Shown in pieces: positions 19,494-31,400 of a DNA stretch of 64,000 nucleotides (its first letter is position 1; the number at the start of each line of letters is the position of its first letter). The notes below the pieces were generated by a model that was not told the origin of the DNA, made no database searches, and saw only the letters and a program-made list of their open reading frames with translations. The stretch is taken from positions 8,676,029-8,740,028 of the forward strand of contig OX155960.1 of NCBI GenBank assembly GCA_944548615.1, given 5' to 3'. Both the position numbers and the translations under genes were made by a program. This stretch comes from Micropterix aruncella (Eukaryota > Arthropoda > Insecta > Lepidoptera > Micropterigidae).

Positions 19494-22400
19494 GTAAAGA
19501 AAGCTCTTCTTCTTTCTTAGCATATTACTATCATTTTAGCTTTACAGATCTTTTTGTTGGGATCTTGACGAGAGGTCTCAAGTTCAACATATCCAGTATT
19601 GTTTGATGGGTTTTAAGTACGTCGATATAATGCAGCCTATTGAGGCGGTCGTGCCAATATTGTGCAGCCTATACAGGCTCGGTGCATAGCAGTTCGATAA
19701 ATTCGGCAACTTTAGCTAGCAGATTCCTAGCTGCATTGTCTTTAAACAAAAACAGTCTTACATAGCACATATTGGTCAATGGCTACCTATTTTGATCGTC
19801 ATTCCTTCGAGAAGCTTACGTATTTTTACACGACGTCCCAACAAAAAAGGAGTGTAATGTATTCAGGGTTCATCTATGTATGTTTTCCGTTTCTTTATTC
19901 CACCATAACTTCTAAATTCTTGAGCCGATTTAGATGTGTGTGGTATTTTTTTCAAATCGTTATGTCATCCCGAGTGACATAGAGTAGGTACATACATTAA
20001 GTAAATAGTTGTCTAACTGTCCAAAGGTAAATAAATTATCATAAATATATCGTGTTTAGTGTCAAATGAAAGGTCTGATTGAGTACGTTTCGGAAATATA
20101 CATGTTTCTATATATCGATAAATACATAAACCACAAATATTTCATAAAAAACCGTAATAAAATAATGTAAATACAATTTTCACTTTCTGTAATGGCAGTC
20201 GTATTTTTATTCTTTTTAATATGTTTACTTGTTGATCTGGGTGGCAAATTTCAAGCTGCTTCAGGCATTTTCCTTATTATGTACCTTTCGTAATTCAGGT
20301 CTCGTTTGGTTGGACTTTTGGTAGGTAGGACTGTTGTTTTCAAGGCGTCCCTATAGCATAACTGAAGCTACTGTCAGACTGATAGTCCCCCAATACATGT
20401 TCAATCCCCAAACCGAACACACCGTATGCAAAGTATACCGAGAGAACAGTAGACAGGGCATTGCGGGAATAGGGTGCGAGGGAAGAGGGCAGAGGGGTAC
20501 GTCTCGACGAACGCATTTGGTTAGTATTACGCGTGGGTAAAGGTTGGCGACTTTTTCGAACGTTTGCATATCCGCTTGGGCCGAGTAGCGGACATCTGGT
20601 GGCCATATGCGAGCCCTTACGACTCATGATGATTCCCTTTGATTTCAATTTTGTTCTAAGAGAAGCTACTGTCTGGTATACTGTGCCGTATATATGTGCA
20701 CAAGTACTTAATCTCCTCGACTGGCTGCAGTGTTACTACACCGACTCTAACTTGAGATTGGGTTACGTTCTGCTCACAAGAGTCACAGACACGAGCGTAG
20801 CTATAGCTTTCACATGGGGGGGGGGGGGGGGGAGGGGGCGCAGATACGAAAATGTAGAAAGATAAACTAGTTATTGGCCGGACTTTACGCAGAAAAAAGC
20901 AAAATTCTAAACTCCAATCTCAGTTATTTAAAAATTACATTAACATTTAAAATACACGCAAGTTAATCGCGGACAAATGATAGTTACTTGTACCTACCTT
21001 TAAATAAAATAAGTAAATAATGTCGGTAGAACATTTATTTATGACATTATATTCTACTTAATATTATAAACGTGAACGTTTGTAAGGATGTATGGATGCG
21101 CTTTCACGCAAAACTTTAAAAACTTTAAAGTATAACATTTAGCCTTTTACGCCCTATGGCCAACATATTTGTAATTTCATTAGGATCCAGTTGGACCGCT
21201 ATATCACGATGAACACTCATCAATGCAAGCCCAGTCAGTCGTTCATCTCCCGTGCTATTTCTCAAGTAGTTTTTCAACCTCTTTAAGGTTGAAAAACACC
21301 TTTCAGGGGTTGCTGTGGACACTGGGAGTGTGGCCAAAATAGTGAGCAGCATTTTTCCGTCATAGATTTCCAATGATTCTGCCATATTTAATATTCAATT
21401 GGAAAAGTATTCGCTTCAGTTTGTCCCAAAAATAATAGCGCTCTTTTTTTAAGGCTTTCTTTTATCTTGAGTCATCATTGGTCTTTTCAGGCAGAATCAT
21501 TTGAATCCCTTTTATTATCTCTTCATGTGGCTTAAAGCGTGCATCAAGTTCTGTAACCACATGGTCAATGAAAGGGTAAAATACATTTCTACGGTAATAT
21601 AATTCGGCAGTTTCTCCTGGAAGATTGCTGCGCTGGGTTTGCCTTCCAGTCGTTCTTGGAACAATTCTGTCGCTTGAACTCATCTGCTTTGCTTGCTCGA
21701 AAAGAATGGTGAACTTATTTTCGTTCCGAATATTTTGTAAAATAGTTTTTATTTTCACATAACTACAAATGTTGGTCAAATCGACATTGACCTTCTGCAT
21801 TGCCTTGTTTAGGTTTGATGTGTATGAAAATACTTTTATTAGTATAACTAACGACACAATAAACTGGCTGTTTCCATGGCTGTTTGCATTTGGTATGCTT
21901 GAGTGGCAACATCTCTATTAGCAGAATCATCTTGAAGTGCCTCAAGTGTTGCGCGTATTACGGGAAGCATTTCTGCAAATCTTTCAACAGCCACATGTTG
22001 TCTGTCCATCGTGTCTCACAAAGAGAGATACCTAAGTGTTGAATGAGATGATTTAACTTGATCTTCAATTTTCTTCATAAGGCCGTCCCGAAGTGGAGAC
22101 TGTCGAAAAAAGTTTATACTTTTTATAGTTTCGATACAGTTTCGTATCAATGGTATCACTTGAATGCGCTAGAACTAAATTCAGAACGTGAGCCACACAG
22201 TGTACAAATTGAACGATTTTTCTCGTTGTATGCTAAGGGGGGGGGGGGGGGGGGGGGGTCCGGACCCCCTAACCCCCCCCCCCCCCCCCCCTTATATACG
22301 CCCGTGGTCACAGATGAGGAGTTTTAATTTATTTTCTTTAATACTTAGCCTCCTGATTTAAAAAAAGAAGTTACCTTCGCCTTTATCAGATCCAATTCAT

Positions 22401-25400
22401 TATTTTTGTTATTATTATTATTATATTGTCAGCTTACAAAAGAATTGCTGATAGACTGACCTCCTCAAGCATTCTAAACACCTCATCCATAACTATGGTA
22501 AATAATCAACGACTCCCTGTTTTACTTCTCTGTCCTTTAAGATCCTTTCCGACTGTTCTATTAAAGAGACTGGAGTATGAGAAAATGCTACATTTCTGGA
22601 AGCTGACCACATTAGCGGACCGGCGTAAACGTGGTATTGATGTAATTATAAATAAGGCAATGTTGCAACCGCTGTTGTCCAGGGTAGACTGAAGTACTTC
22701 AATCGTTATTCGTAGTTCTGTGGGTAGGCGGCAAACTGCTGCTGTTACAATGCAGATTAAAACGGTGGTGGGGTGGGCTATTTTGGCGCGCGGGCATTTT
22801 GTGAATCTGACAAATGAACACAATACTTACTGTATCTTGGGTTTACGTCATGGCGCTCGGCAATGGACATTGAGAACATTTTAAGAAGAGGGTTCCAAGT
22901 AGTAGAGAGTTTGAAACCGTTGTCTCTATTATATAGTTTGGGGTTCTTCTTACTTCAATGTGTACTTACAATCAAAACAGACACAATCTTTACCTACAAC
23001 CAAAACACTCATCTTCATGGACACTCCTTTAAGCTTACCAAATGTGACTTTTCCATGAACGCTAGGAGTCATTTCATCTGCAGTCATTTGATCGACTAAT
23101 GGAACAACCTTTCGGAGGAGACAGTGGGCTCGATTGCGTTTCTTTGTGAACTAAAACTGAAATTAGTTCAAGCGAACGAGATAGAGCAATACGTTATAAC
23201 GGAATATGAAACGAACAATAGTCGATAAAAACTACCTGTCGAACTTCTACTCGTTCGAATAAATTTGAACACATTTCGTAGGGTCTTAGATTCAGCAGCT
23301 TTATCTTTGGTGGGTAGGTAGTTTTAATGCGAAAAAGTGACAACCGTTCATTTCACATTCCGCTCTAACGCATTGCCTTGTCAAGAGCACACAAACTAAT
23401 TTCCGATTTTAGTTCACGGAGAAATGCAATCGAGCCCAATGTTAGTATTTGCGAACAGTATTAATAATTTTTAAAACGTTTTTGATAAATGTGCGAGTGA
23501 AAAATAGTAAAAAATACTAAAAACATTGTTATTACTCTTTATCGTGAAGTTCACAATGGGCGAGTTTATTATGAGAATCTCTTACAACCATACCTAGATG
23601 TGTGTGTATATATGTATGCATGTAACATTGTTGACCAATGCTTGGTCACATCGCTAAGGTGGAAGCGAGTCAGCACTACTGTAACTCGTGAAAAATGTAT
23701 GGGGAAAAGCGAGAGAGACATAGGCAGTGGCCAAAACATTGACCAACGCGTGGAGCGGGCATAAGTGAATGATTTAAGATCAGAGACGTATTAGTACTAG
23801 ACCGCGCGACCAGCCTGAGAATGCGTTAGCGGAATAAAAAGAGACAGCAGCATATGACACTCCCTCTATCCTTGTTTGGTTGCGCATGCACGGGTCACAT
23901 GTAAATATATTACTATGGCAACGCTTATATATCACTATGGTAACGCTTTGACGCCATAAGTCTGCTATGCTATGGATAAACACACATGCGCAAATAGACA
24001 AGGATAAAGAGAGTGTGATATGCAGCTATCTCTTTCTATTCCGCTAGCGCATTCACTCACAGTCTACCTTTGCACTCCCGCCGTCTATTCTAATACGTCT
24101 GCTCTTCAGATGTGGGCATAACAGCAATTTAGAGCTTGCTCAAATGAAATATAAATAATTATAGAACAGAAATTTAGAACAGTCCATATTTTTCACCAAT
24201 TTTTTTTTTTTTAGGTTTTATATTTGAGACAATTTAGGTACTTGCGTTCGTTGAGTTTCAAAGGTAACCCTTGCTACGAGAACGAATTGTGCGAGCCATT
24301 TTTGAAAGCCGTTCTACCGAGGGTGACATATTTGAATTTTGTTAAAGTCGAGGATAACGAACGAGAGGCATCCGCAATGCATTTCAAGTAAGTAAAAAAT
24401 TTCAAATTATACCGAATGTTATACATTTTATACATATCTAATGAAAAAAGTCAATAAATAAATGAATACTCGAGTAGGACCTAAATACATATGTACATAC
24501 ATATATAAATAAATAAATAAAAAGGCTGCCAAAATAAGTGTTTTTCGATGATTGCTTAGGTGAAAGCTAGCTAGCACCTCTAATACCTGAAGAAAGCTGA
24601 TTCCATAGTCGAGCTGCATGTACGGAGAAGGAGTAAGACAAAAAAAGTGGTTTTATGAATTGGGATTTGTAGAGTAATTATTCTGAGTTGAACGAAGCGG
24701 GAGACCATGACTTCGTAGCCCGGTAAAAGCCTATTTGAAGTAGGAGGGAGTTGTAGTATTGTGTAAGACGTTGTATAGTAGTGAAAGGATGTGCGAATTT
24801 CTCCGGTCCCGTATCCCAAGCCATTGCAATTTCGCTTGTTACTCCTAAACATGGCTATACTTCCGCAGATTGAATATGTATCTTATGCAAACGTTCTGTA
24901 GGCTCTCGAGCTTATATAGATTGGTCTCGGTGAGGTCATCATGACATCCCTCAGTCATTGGCTACTTGCATATTACCTGATTAATAGTTTATGGCCAATA
25001 CCAGGATTCTGATGGCGGCGCTATTGGAAGAAGACAAAGTGAAAGAACTAAAAATATCAAAAGAGGTGACGCAGAAAAAGCTGGAATCGGTTCACGAAAT
25101 GGCTTACGTTGAATATCTTGCTGGTACGGAACTATTCGAATCGATGTTTGAAAAAGATGACGATGGCATCACTATGATGAAAGCTGGTGGAGATTTGCTG
25201 ACTTATAAAGACGAGTAAGTGCTAATATCTTAAAATTGCTCCACTTTCCCTTCTTCCCCATAAAATGTCATATTGGAAATCAAGTGGCACAACTGTTCGT
25301 TATGAGATGTCATTATGACATGCGCAGTCAAGTGATGACCAATGCCTTAAGGATTACCATGAATCTGGTCTGGAGATGGATCGTAAACAAACATTTAATA

Positions 25401-28400
25401 TGACTTTGTGTTATTATTATATTAAACTAGTGGAATATTACCCAGTGTTGCCCGGGTGGCTTTCATATCCGGTTCATGGCGATCGGTTCATTGCCATCTA
25501 TTGGCGATTTACAACAAAGTGGATAGTGCGAAAATATAATCTGTTCTTAAATACCTATTTAGGGAGTTAATGGGCCCTTGCTGAGTTGGCCACGAAGACC
25601 GATTCTGTTCAGGGTTGGTCACACTCACGGGTCAACACCTATCCGATGGCCTCCACGCATGAAGTACGAGCCTGGGTAGGACTCTGGCCTTATGGTTAGT
25701 TTCCCCTGGGAATCAACCTTCTGGCGCTCCTGGACGGTCTGCGCACCGTGCGGCATAAGCCAATCGATTGCGCACTCTGACTAACAGTCGGGGGAGTCTG
25801 GAAGCAGTACTGTTTCCTATAGAGCGGGGGTGGTTGCGGACCTTACGGCGACTGCTCTTGAAAAGACCATCGGCTACCCCATCCTGGGTGGACAGCTGGG
25901 AAAAGGACGCCGTGGTCAGCGATAGATTCGGTATACACCGTTTCACCGCTTCGTAAGGGAGAGGACCGTGCAAGCGACCTCGAACTCGTAACCAATCGAG
26001 AGACTGGAGTAATCTGGTCGCAATTGAAAGTAAGGGCGTGAGTGTAAGCCTGCTGGGTAACACTCCTGGCTATCTCGCGGTTAAGGCGTTGGCCTCTTAC
26101 GGGTTTGTGGCGGAGCTAGACGGCGGACTGTTTTTGTCCTAAGTCTTCTGCGCTCACTCCAGGGAGATAGAACGATTAATCGTTTAAAACTTCCTGAGGG
26201 TGACGGGCTCGCCCGCTGTAGTCGACAACTCTAGTTGTTCTTAAATACCTATGTATATGGCGATCGGTTGAACGGTATAGAAGTTAATGTGCTACAACAT
26301 TATCTAGTGGCAAGTTACAACAAAAAATAATAGAATAAAAACCTTCTCCATGATAAAATACATACGTATGCCACACCTTTCATGGTGATAGGTCAAAAGG
26401 TGTCGAAGTCTATTAAGCTCAGACAGACAGATACCAACATCCATTTCTATGTATATAGATTGATATTTAACAGGTAGGCATTTAGCTGATGAGCCTGAAT
26501 CCAAGCTTGCATTACAGTTTTTGTGGAATTAAGTCCTGTTTATTATAAAGTCCTTGGCACTTTTGGCACTGATCACTTCACTACAGATAGGTTTCATTCT
26601 TTGATCACTCTACTGTTGAGGAAATGTTTCTTAGGATTTGAATTTGATTTGTGTTGGTGTTCATGGTGTAGATAGTTTGCAATCTAGGAACGTCATAAGA
26701 TGCAGTCAGTATCTTATGTATCTCGATCGAGCCTTGCCTTGCTCCAGAGTTGTCAATCGAGAGCCGCCAATCTTTTCGTCGTATGTTAGAGGCTTCATGC
26801 TAAAAAGCATTTTAGTCGCTCTTCGCTGAACCTTATCTAGAAAATCGATATCCTTCCTAATTTATGGGATCCAGGTCTGATAGGTGTGTTTCAATAGTGG
26901 GTGTTTACTGTACTTTAAACACAATTTTTTATCGAACTGACGCATATTTTATTTTCATTTACTAGAAAATTAAATTAGAGAAAAGAGCATTTTATTTTCA
27001 TTAGAAAATCTATAGTCACATCCGAATATCAAAGTCTCCCAAGTATTTTGTATAATCGAAGCTCTCCTGTAATATTACAGATACTGCCAACAATACACTG
27101 AAGCAATGACAGAACTAATACATTTTGGACTAGAGCAATTTACCGTCAGACAAAAAGAAATTGAAGAATTTGAGGCCGTACTAAATGCAGCTCGCGATGG
27201 GTGCGCTGAGCGTTCTAAAAAGTAAGTTTTCTTTTTAATGGCGTAGAGATAGTCTGGCCAGCGACTCGGCCACGAACGCCAGTTGGCTAAGAATCTGGCG
27301 AAAGTTAAAACAGGACGATGAACCGCTAAAAGCCATCTTGGTAAGAGGCAACTGTTTTCTCAACCAGAATGGTTATACCATAACTGCTAATTCAAACATG
27401 CTAAGTGCGATGCTCACCATCAGGTGCGGATCCAGGGGTGGGGTGGGGGAGGGGGCGATAGGTGCATTTGCTCCCCCTCTGGGATTTTGCAAGCGATGCA
27501 TATGAAATATTAAAGTGGGTTAAAGTTGTTGCCAGTGCGCCAAAGGAGAAATGTTCCTATACTACTCCCCTCTATCGAGTACTCTCCCAATCAACACCAT
27601 CCTATCTCCACGAGGTATTCAAACCATTAGTTTCCACAGACTCGTACTTCGGTCGGCCTCTGACAATTTACTCAAAATGTTTTGTCATAATACTGATTTC
27701 TACTCCTACTCTTTCTATGTCCATGGTGCAAGACGCTGGAATGATCTTCCAGTAAATATAGGACACTAGCCTTCTTTAGAATCATTCAAGCATCCTCTCA
27801 AAAAGTATTACTTTTTAACAAGTAACCAGCTCTTCCCTTTCTCTATCCTTCCTCTCCCAATTTCCTCCCTTCGGGCATAGTTAGTTAGTTAGTTAGTTTG
27901 TCTGGGCTTTTTCCCGCACTTGGCCTCTCGATTGGGCCGTTGTACGTGGCTCCTGTTTCTATTTATGTTACTCCAGCCAACCCAGGCTGTCCCAGAAGGT
28001 TAGCAGCCTGTTTGGGTTGCTACAGGCCTCCGGGACTACCCCTGCGAAGTATTATTTACGTCATACTACGAAAATCATGAATGAATGTCGCTTTTATGAA
28101 TGACCAATAGGCAATGTAAACCGTTACCGTTCGGTATCCTTCTCTTATAGAAAACGGGCATAAGTCTTCTACGCTCACCTCACGGGAGACTTTAACTTTC
28201 TGAGGTGACGGGTTCGCCCGTTGAAGTTGACACTTCTAAGGCTCGTTTTCTAAAAGAGACGGATACGGTTTCCGTTGACTATTGGTCATTCATAAAAGCG
28301 AGAAATTAATTCATAATTTTCGTAGTATGACGTAAAATACTTAGCAGGGGTAGTTCAAATAATTAAAAAAAATGGTTGTGTCACCCAAATACTCTCGGCA

Positions 28401-31400
28401 AGTAGCCAAGGACAGTCGCTCTAATAGGCCCCTACACACGATGAGGCGGCCGGAGAGGTCTGGACTTCCGGCCAAAACCGTCAGACAAATGCTGCAAATT
28501 AGGGGAATTTGCAGCATTTGTAGCTTTATTTCATAGTCTTTGTCTATTTACAGTTTTAATTTTTAATCTGTGTGTTCTTGTTTTTTGTATATGTTTTTTA
28601 TAACAACAGCTGCAAATAAATATTTTTCAATTAATTTTCAATCAATTAAAAAAGAAACTTTGATGGGACATATTGTCACAATAGTCTAACAGCGTCTGGG
28701 ACATATACATACCTCTAGGTTCGAAAGAGTTAGCGTTAAGATATTTTTTTTCTATTAAAGCTTGTGTAGTAAGAGTAATAAAAATCGTTTGGTAATCATA
28801 CCATTGATTATATAGTGTATCAGATTGATCCGCCCCATATGACAATTTGGCAACCCTTCCTAAATGGCGACACGCAGGTGGCGTGTCGCCATTTAGGAAG
28901 GGCTGCCGGCTGAAGGCTGATAGCGTTGATGGCCAAATTAATATGCAGACGGCAGATTATTTGGCCATCTATAATAACGTTGATAATGAATGTTTATTTT
29001 ATAAAGGACTGATTGATTATAAAAACCCAATTATTTAACTAATGATAACAATAATAAAAAATTTTTACACTTCTGGATTCCGGACTAACGACCGGCTGTG
29101 CTAGGTTTAGGATAGCTGTCTTGCCACATGGGATCGTTCAACTTACCACCCATTTACTCTCCCTTTGAAGCCATAGAATTTGAGATGCGGAAATCACGGT
29201 TTTAGATATTTTTTATACGAATGAGTTGATTTTTTTCCTGGAGAGACCAAGATCTTTAAAGAGGTGAAACAGAGATTTGGCTGGCAGGCCGTGAGTGCCA
29301 AATTCCACCGCAGGAAGGTGGACGGTGAAGCCGTTTCGGGTGACGGCGTTTGCGAGATCATGGTACTTATTTAATTTCTTTCTATAGGTCTATTCTCTAT
29401 TCAAGTCTATTCTAAAGGTCTTTTGGGATATTCGATTCCCATGGAACAGTTAATTCTACAATAAGGGCCATCTTCCAGAAATAAAATAAAATAAAATAAA
29501 AATAAAGAGTTATATCTGGACAGAGGAATCCAATCTGAAGATTAAAAATTAAAAGCCAAAAAAGAAACGACCTCCAGACTCCACTAAATAAAAAATAAAA
29601 GCCCGAAAAAAAATTGCCGATGTTGCAAGGCAGGACTCACCACCTCGATAACTCCTTGGATATCCTGATTTGAAGCTGAAGTAATAAGTTAATACTATAG
29701 TAGATTATGCTGCCAGAGACAAAATTCCCCCCTTGTAGCACCTTATACATCTCGATCAAGTCTCCAGGCTTTCGCCTGTACTGGGTGGGCGGTTTCAAGG
29801 ATGAGAGTATCCTATTCCATACATTTCATGCCATTGATATTTTGGTGAAACGTCTCTGCACCCCTTTCAGCACATGTATATCCTTAACAAAATACGGATT
29901 CCGAATTTGAAAACCATATTCTGTTAATGGTCTCTCGTAGATCATCAGCATCAACTCGGTATCAAATTTCTAAAAGCTTTTTTAACAAAATATATTAACT
30001 GTCGACTAATAAGTCTATCTGAACAATAAAGTGCATAATTATTACGTATTGAAACTGTAAACCAAATAAAAAATTGACATCCTCATGTAAATAAAATTAA
30101 AATATTACGATTTTATTATTTTATACCGTATAGGTGTTCTTAGAGCGCCATCTACAGTGCCATCTATAACGTTATACCATGAAATTTGTCAAATTGAACA
30201 TAATAATCTATTTTAGGAACATGAGCTCCATCTACATTTTGATTTTTTAAGTAAAATACTGGTTTCCATATCGTAGTAAGCCTTTGGACAATCTAATCAA
30301 TGGTAATATTATCATGTATCCGCAGTATTGTGTACTACTGTAATTTTTACACAACTATATATAAGGTTTTGAAGACAATACACTTGATTTGTTTTGATTT
30401 GACCGGATTGTAAGAGTGGGGGGGGGGGGAATGTTTTGTGGGGTCTATTTAGGGTTGCTTTCACGCACAACGGCCCAATCAAGAGGCCAAGTGCGGGAAA
30501 TAGCCCAGGAAAACTAACTAACTAACTAGGGTTGCCAGTATATTTAGGGTTGGTGGGAAGAGATTGTCGTATGACAATAAACCCGCCCATTGTGAAACTC
30601 CATCGACTGTGCACTCTGATTAACAGTCGGGGGAGTCTGGAAGCAGTACTGTTTCCTATAGAACGGGGGTGGTTGCGGACCTTACGGCGACTGCTCTTGA
30701 AACGACCATCGGCTGCCCGATCCTGGGTGAACAGCCATGCAAAGGATGCTGTGGTCCGCGATAGATTTGGTAAACACCGTTTCACCGCTTCGTAAGGAAG
30801 AGGACCGCGCAAGCGACCTCGAACTTGTAACCAATCGAGAGACTGGAGTAATCTGGTCACAATTGGAAGTAAGGGCTTGAGTGTAGGCCCGCCGGGTAAC
30901 ACTCCTGGCTATCTCGCGGTTAAGGCGTTGGCCTCTTACGGGCTTGTGACGAAGCTAGATGGTGGACTGTTTTGTCCTCAAGTCGTCTGCGCTCACTCCA
31001 GGGAGATAGAACGACTAATCGTTAAAACTTCCTGTGTTGTGAAACTCAGTGTTGTGTTGTGAAACAACCCAAGTTGTGAAACTTCACAATAAAGAGTATA
31101 AACAAACAAACAATTTCCCCCTCTATTTATTTAACCTTATTAAATAATAGTTTTCACAATTTTCTTTCAAGATTTATCAAGCACTTTCATTCTAATAAGC
31201 AGCCAGTATTTGAAGAGATGAAAATGATAGAATATGAAGTGTCTTCAAAACTGGCCACCTTGGAAGATGTGGAATCGGTGCTCAATGAACTGTCAGGAAA
31301 CATGGAGGAAAAGCTTAAGGATCTATGGAGCAAGTTGATGAAGGAGGAGATGACGCTGTTTGAACAGTGCGAGGTTTGTCATCTTCCATCCAATAAGTTA

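Noticed and set aside
26060..26220. tRNA-Leu-like head (TCGCGGTTAAGGCGTTGG) in repeat A
   Set aside because: Box A- and box B-like parts are too far apart and at the wrong end of the repeat for a normal tRNA-derived SINE.
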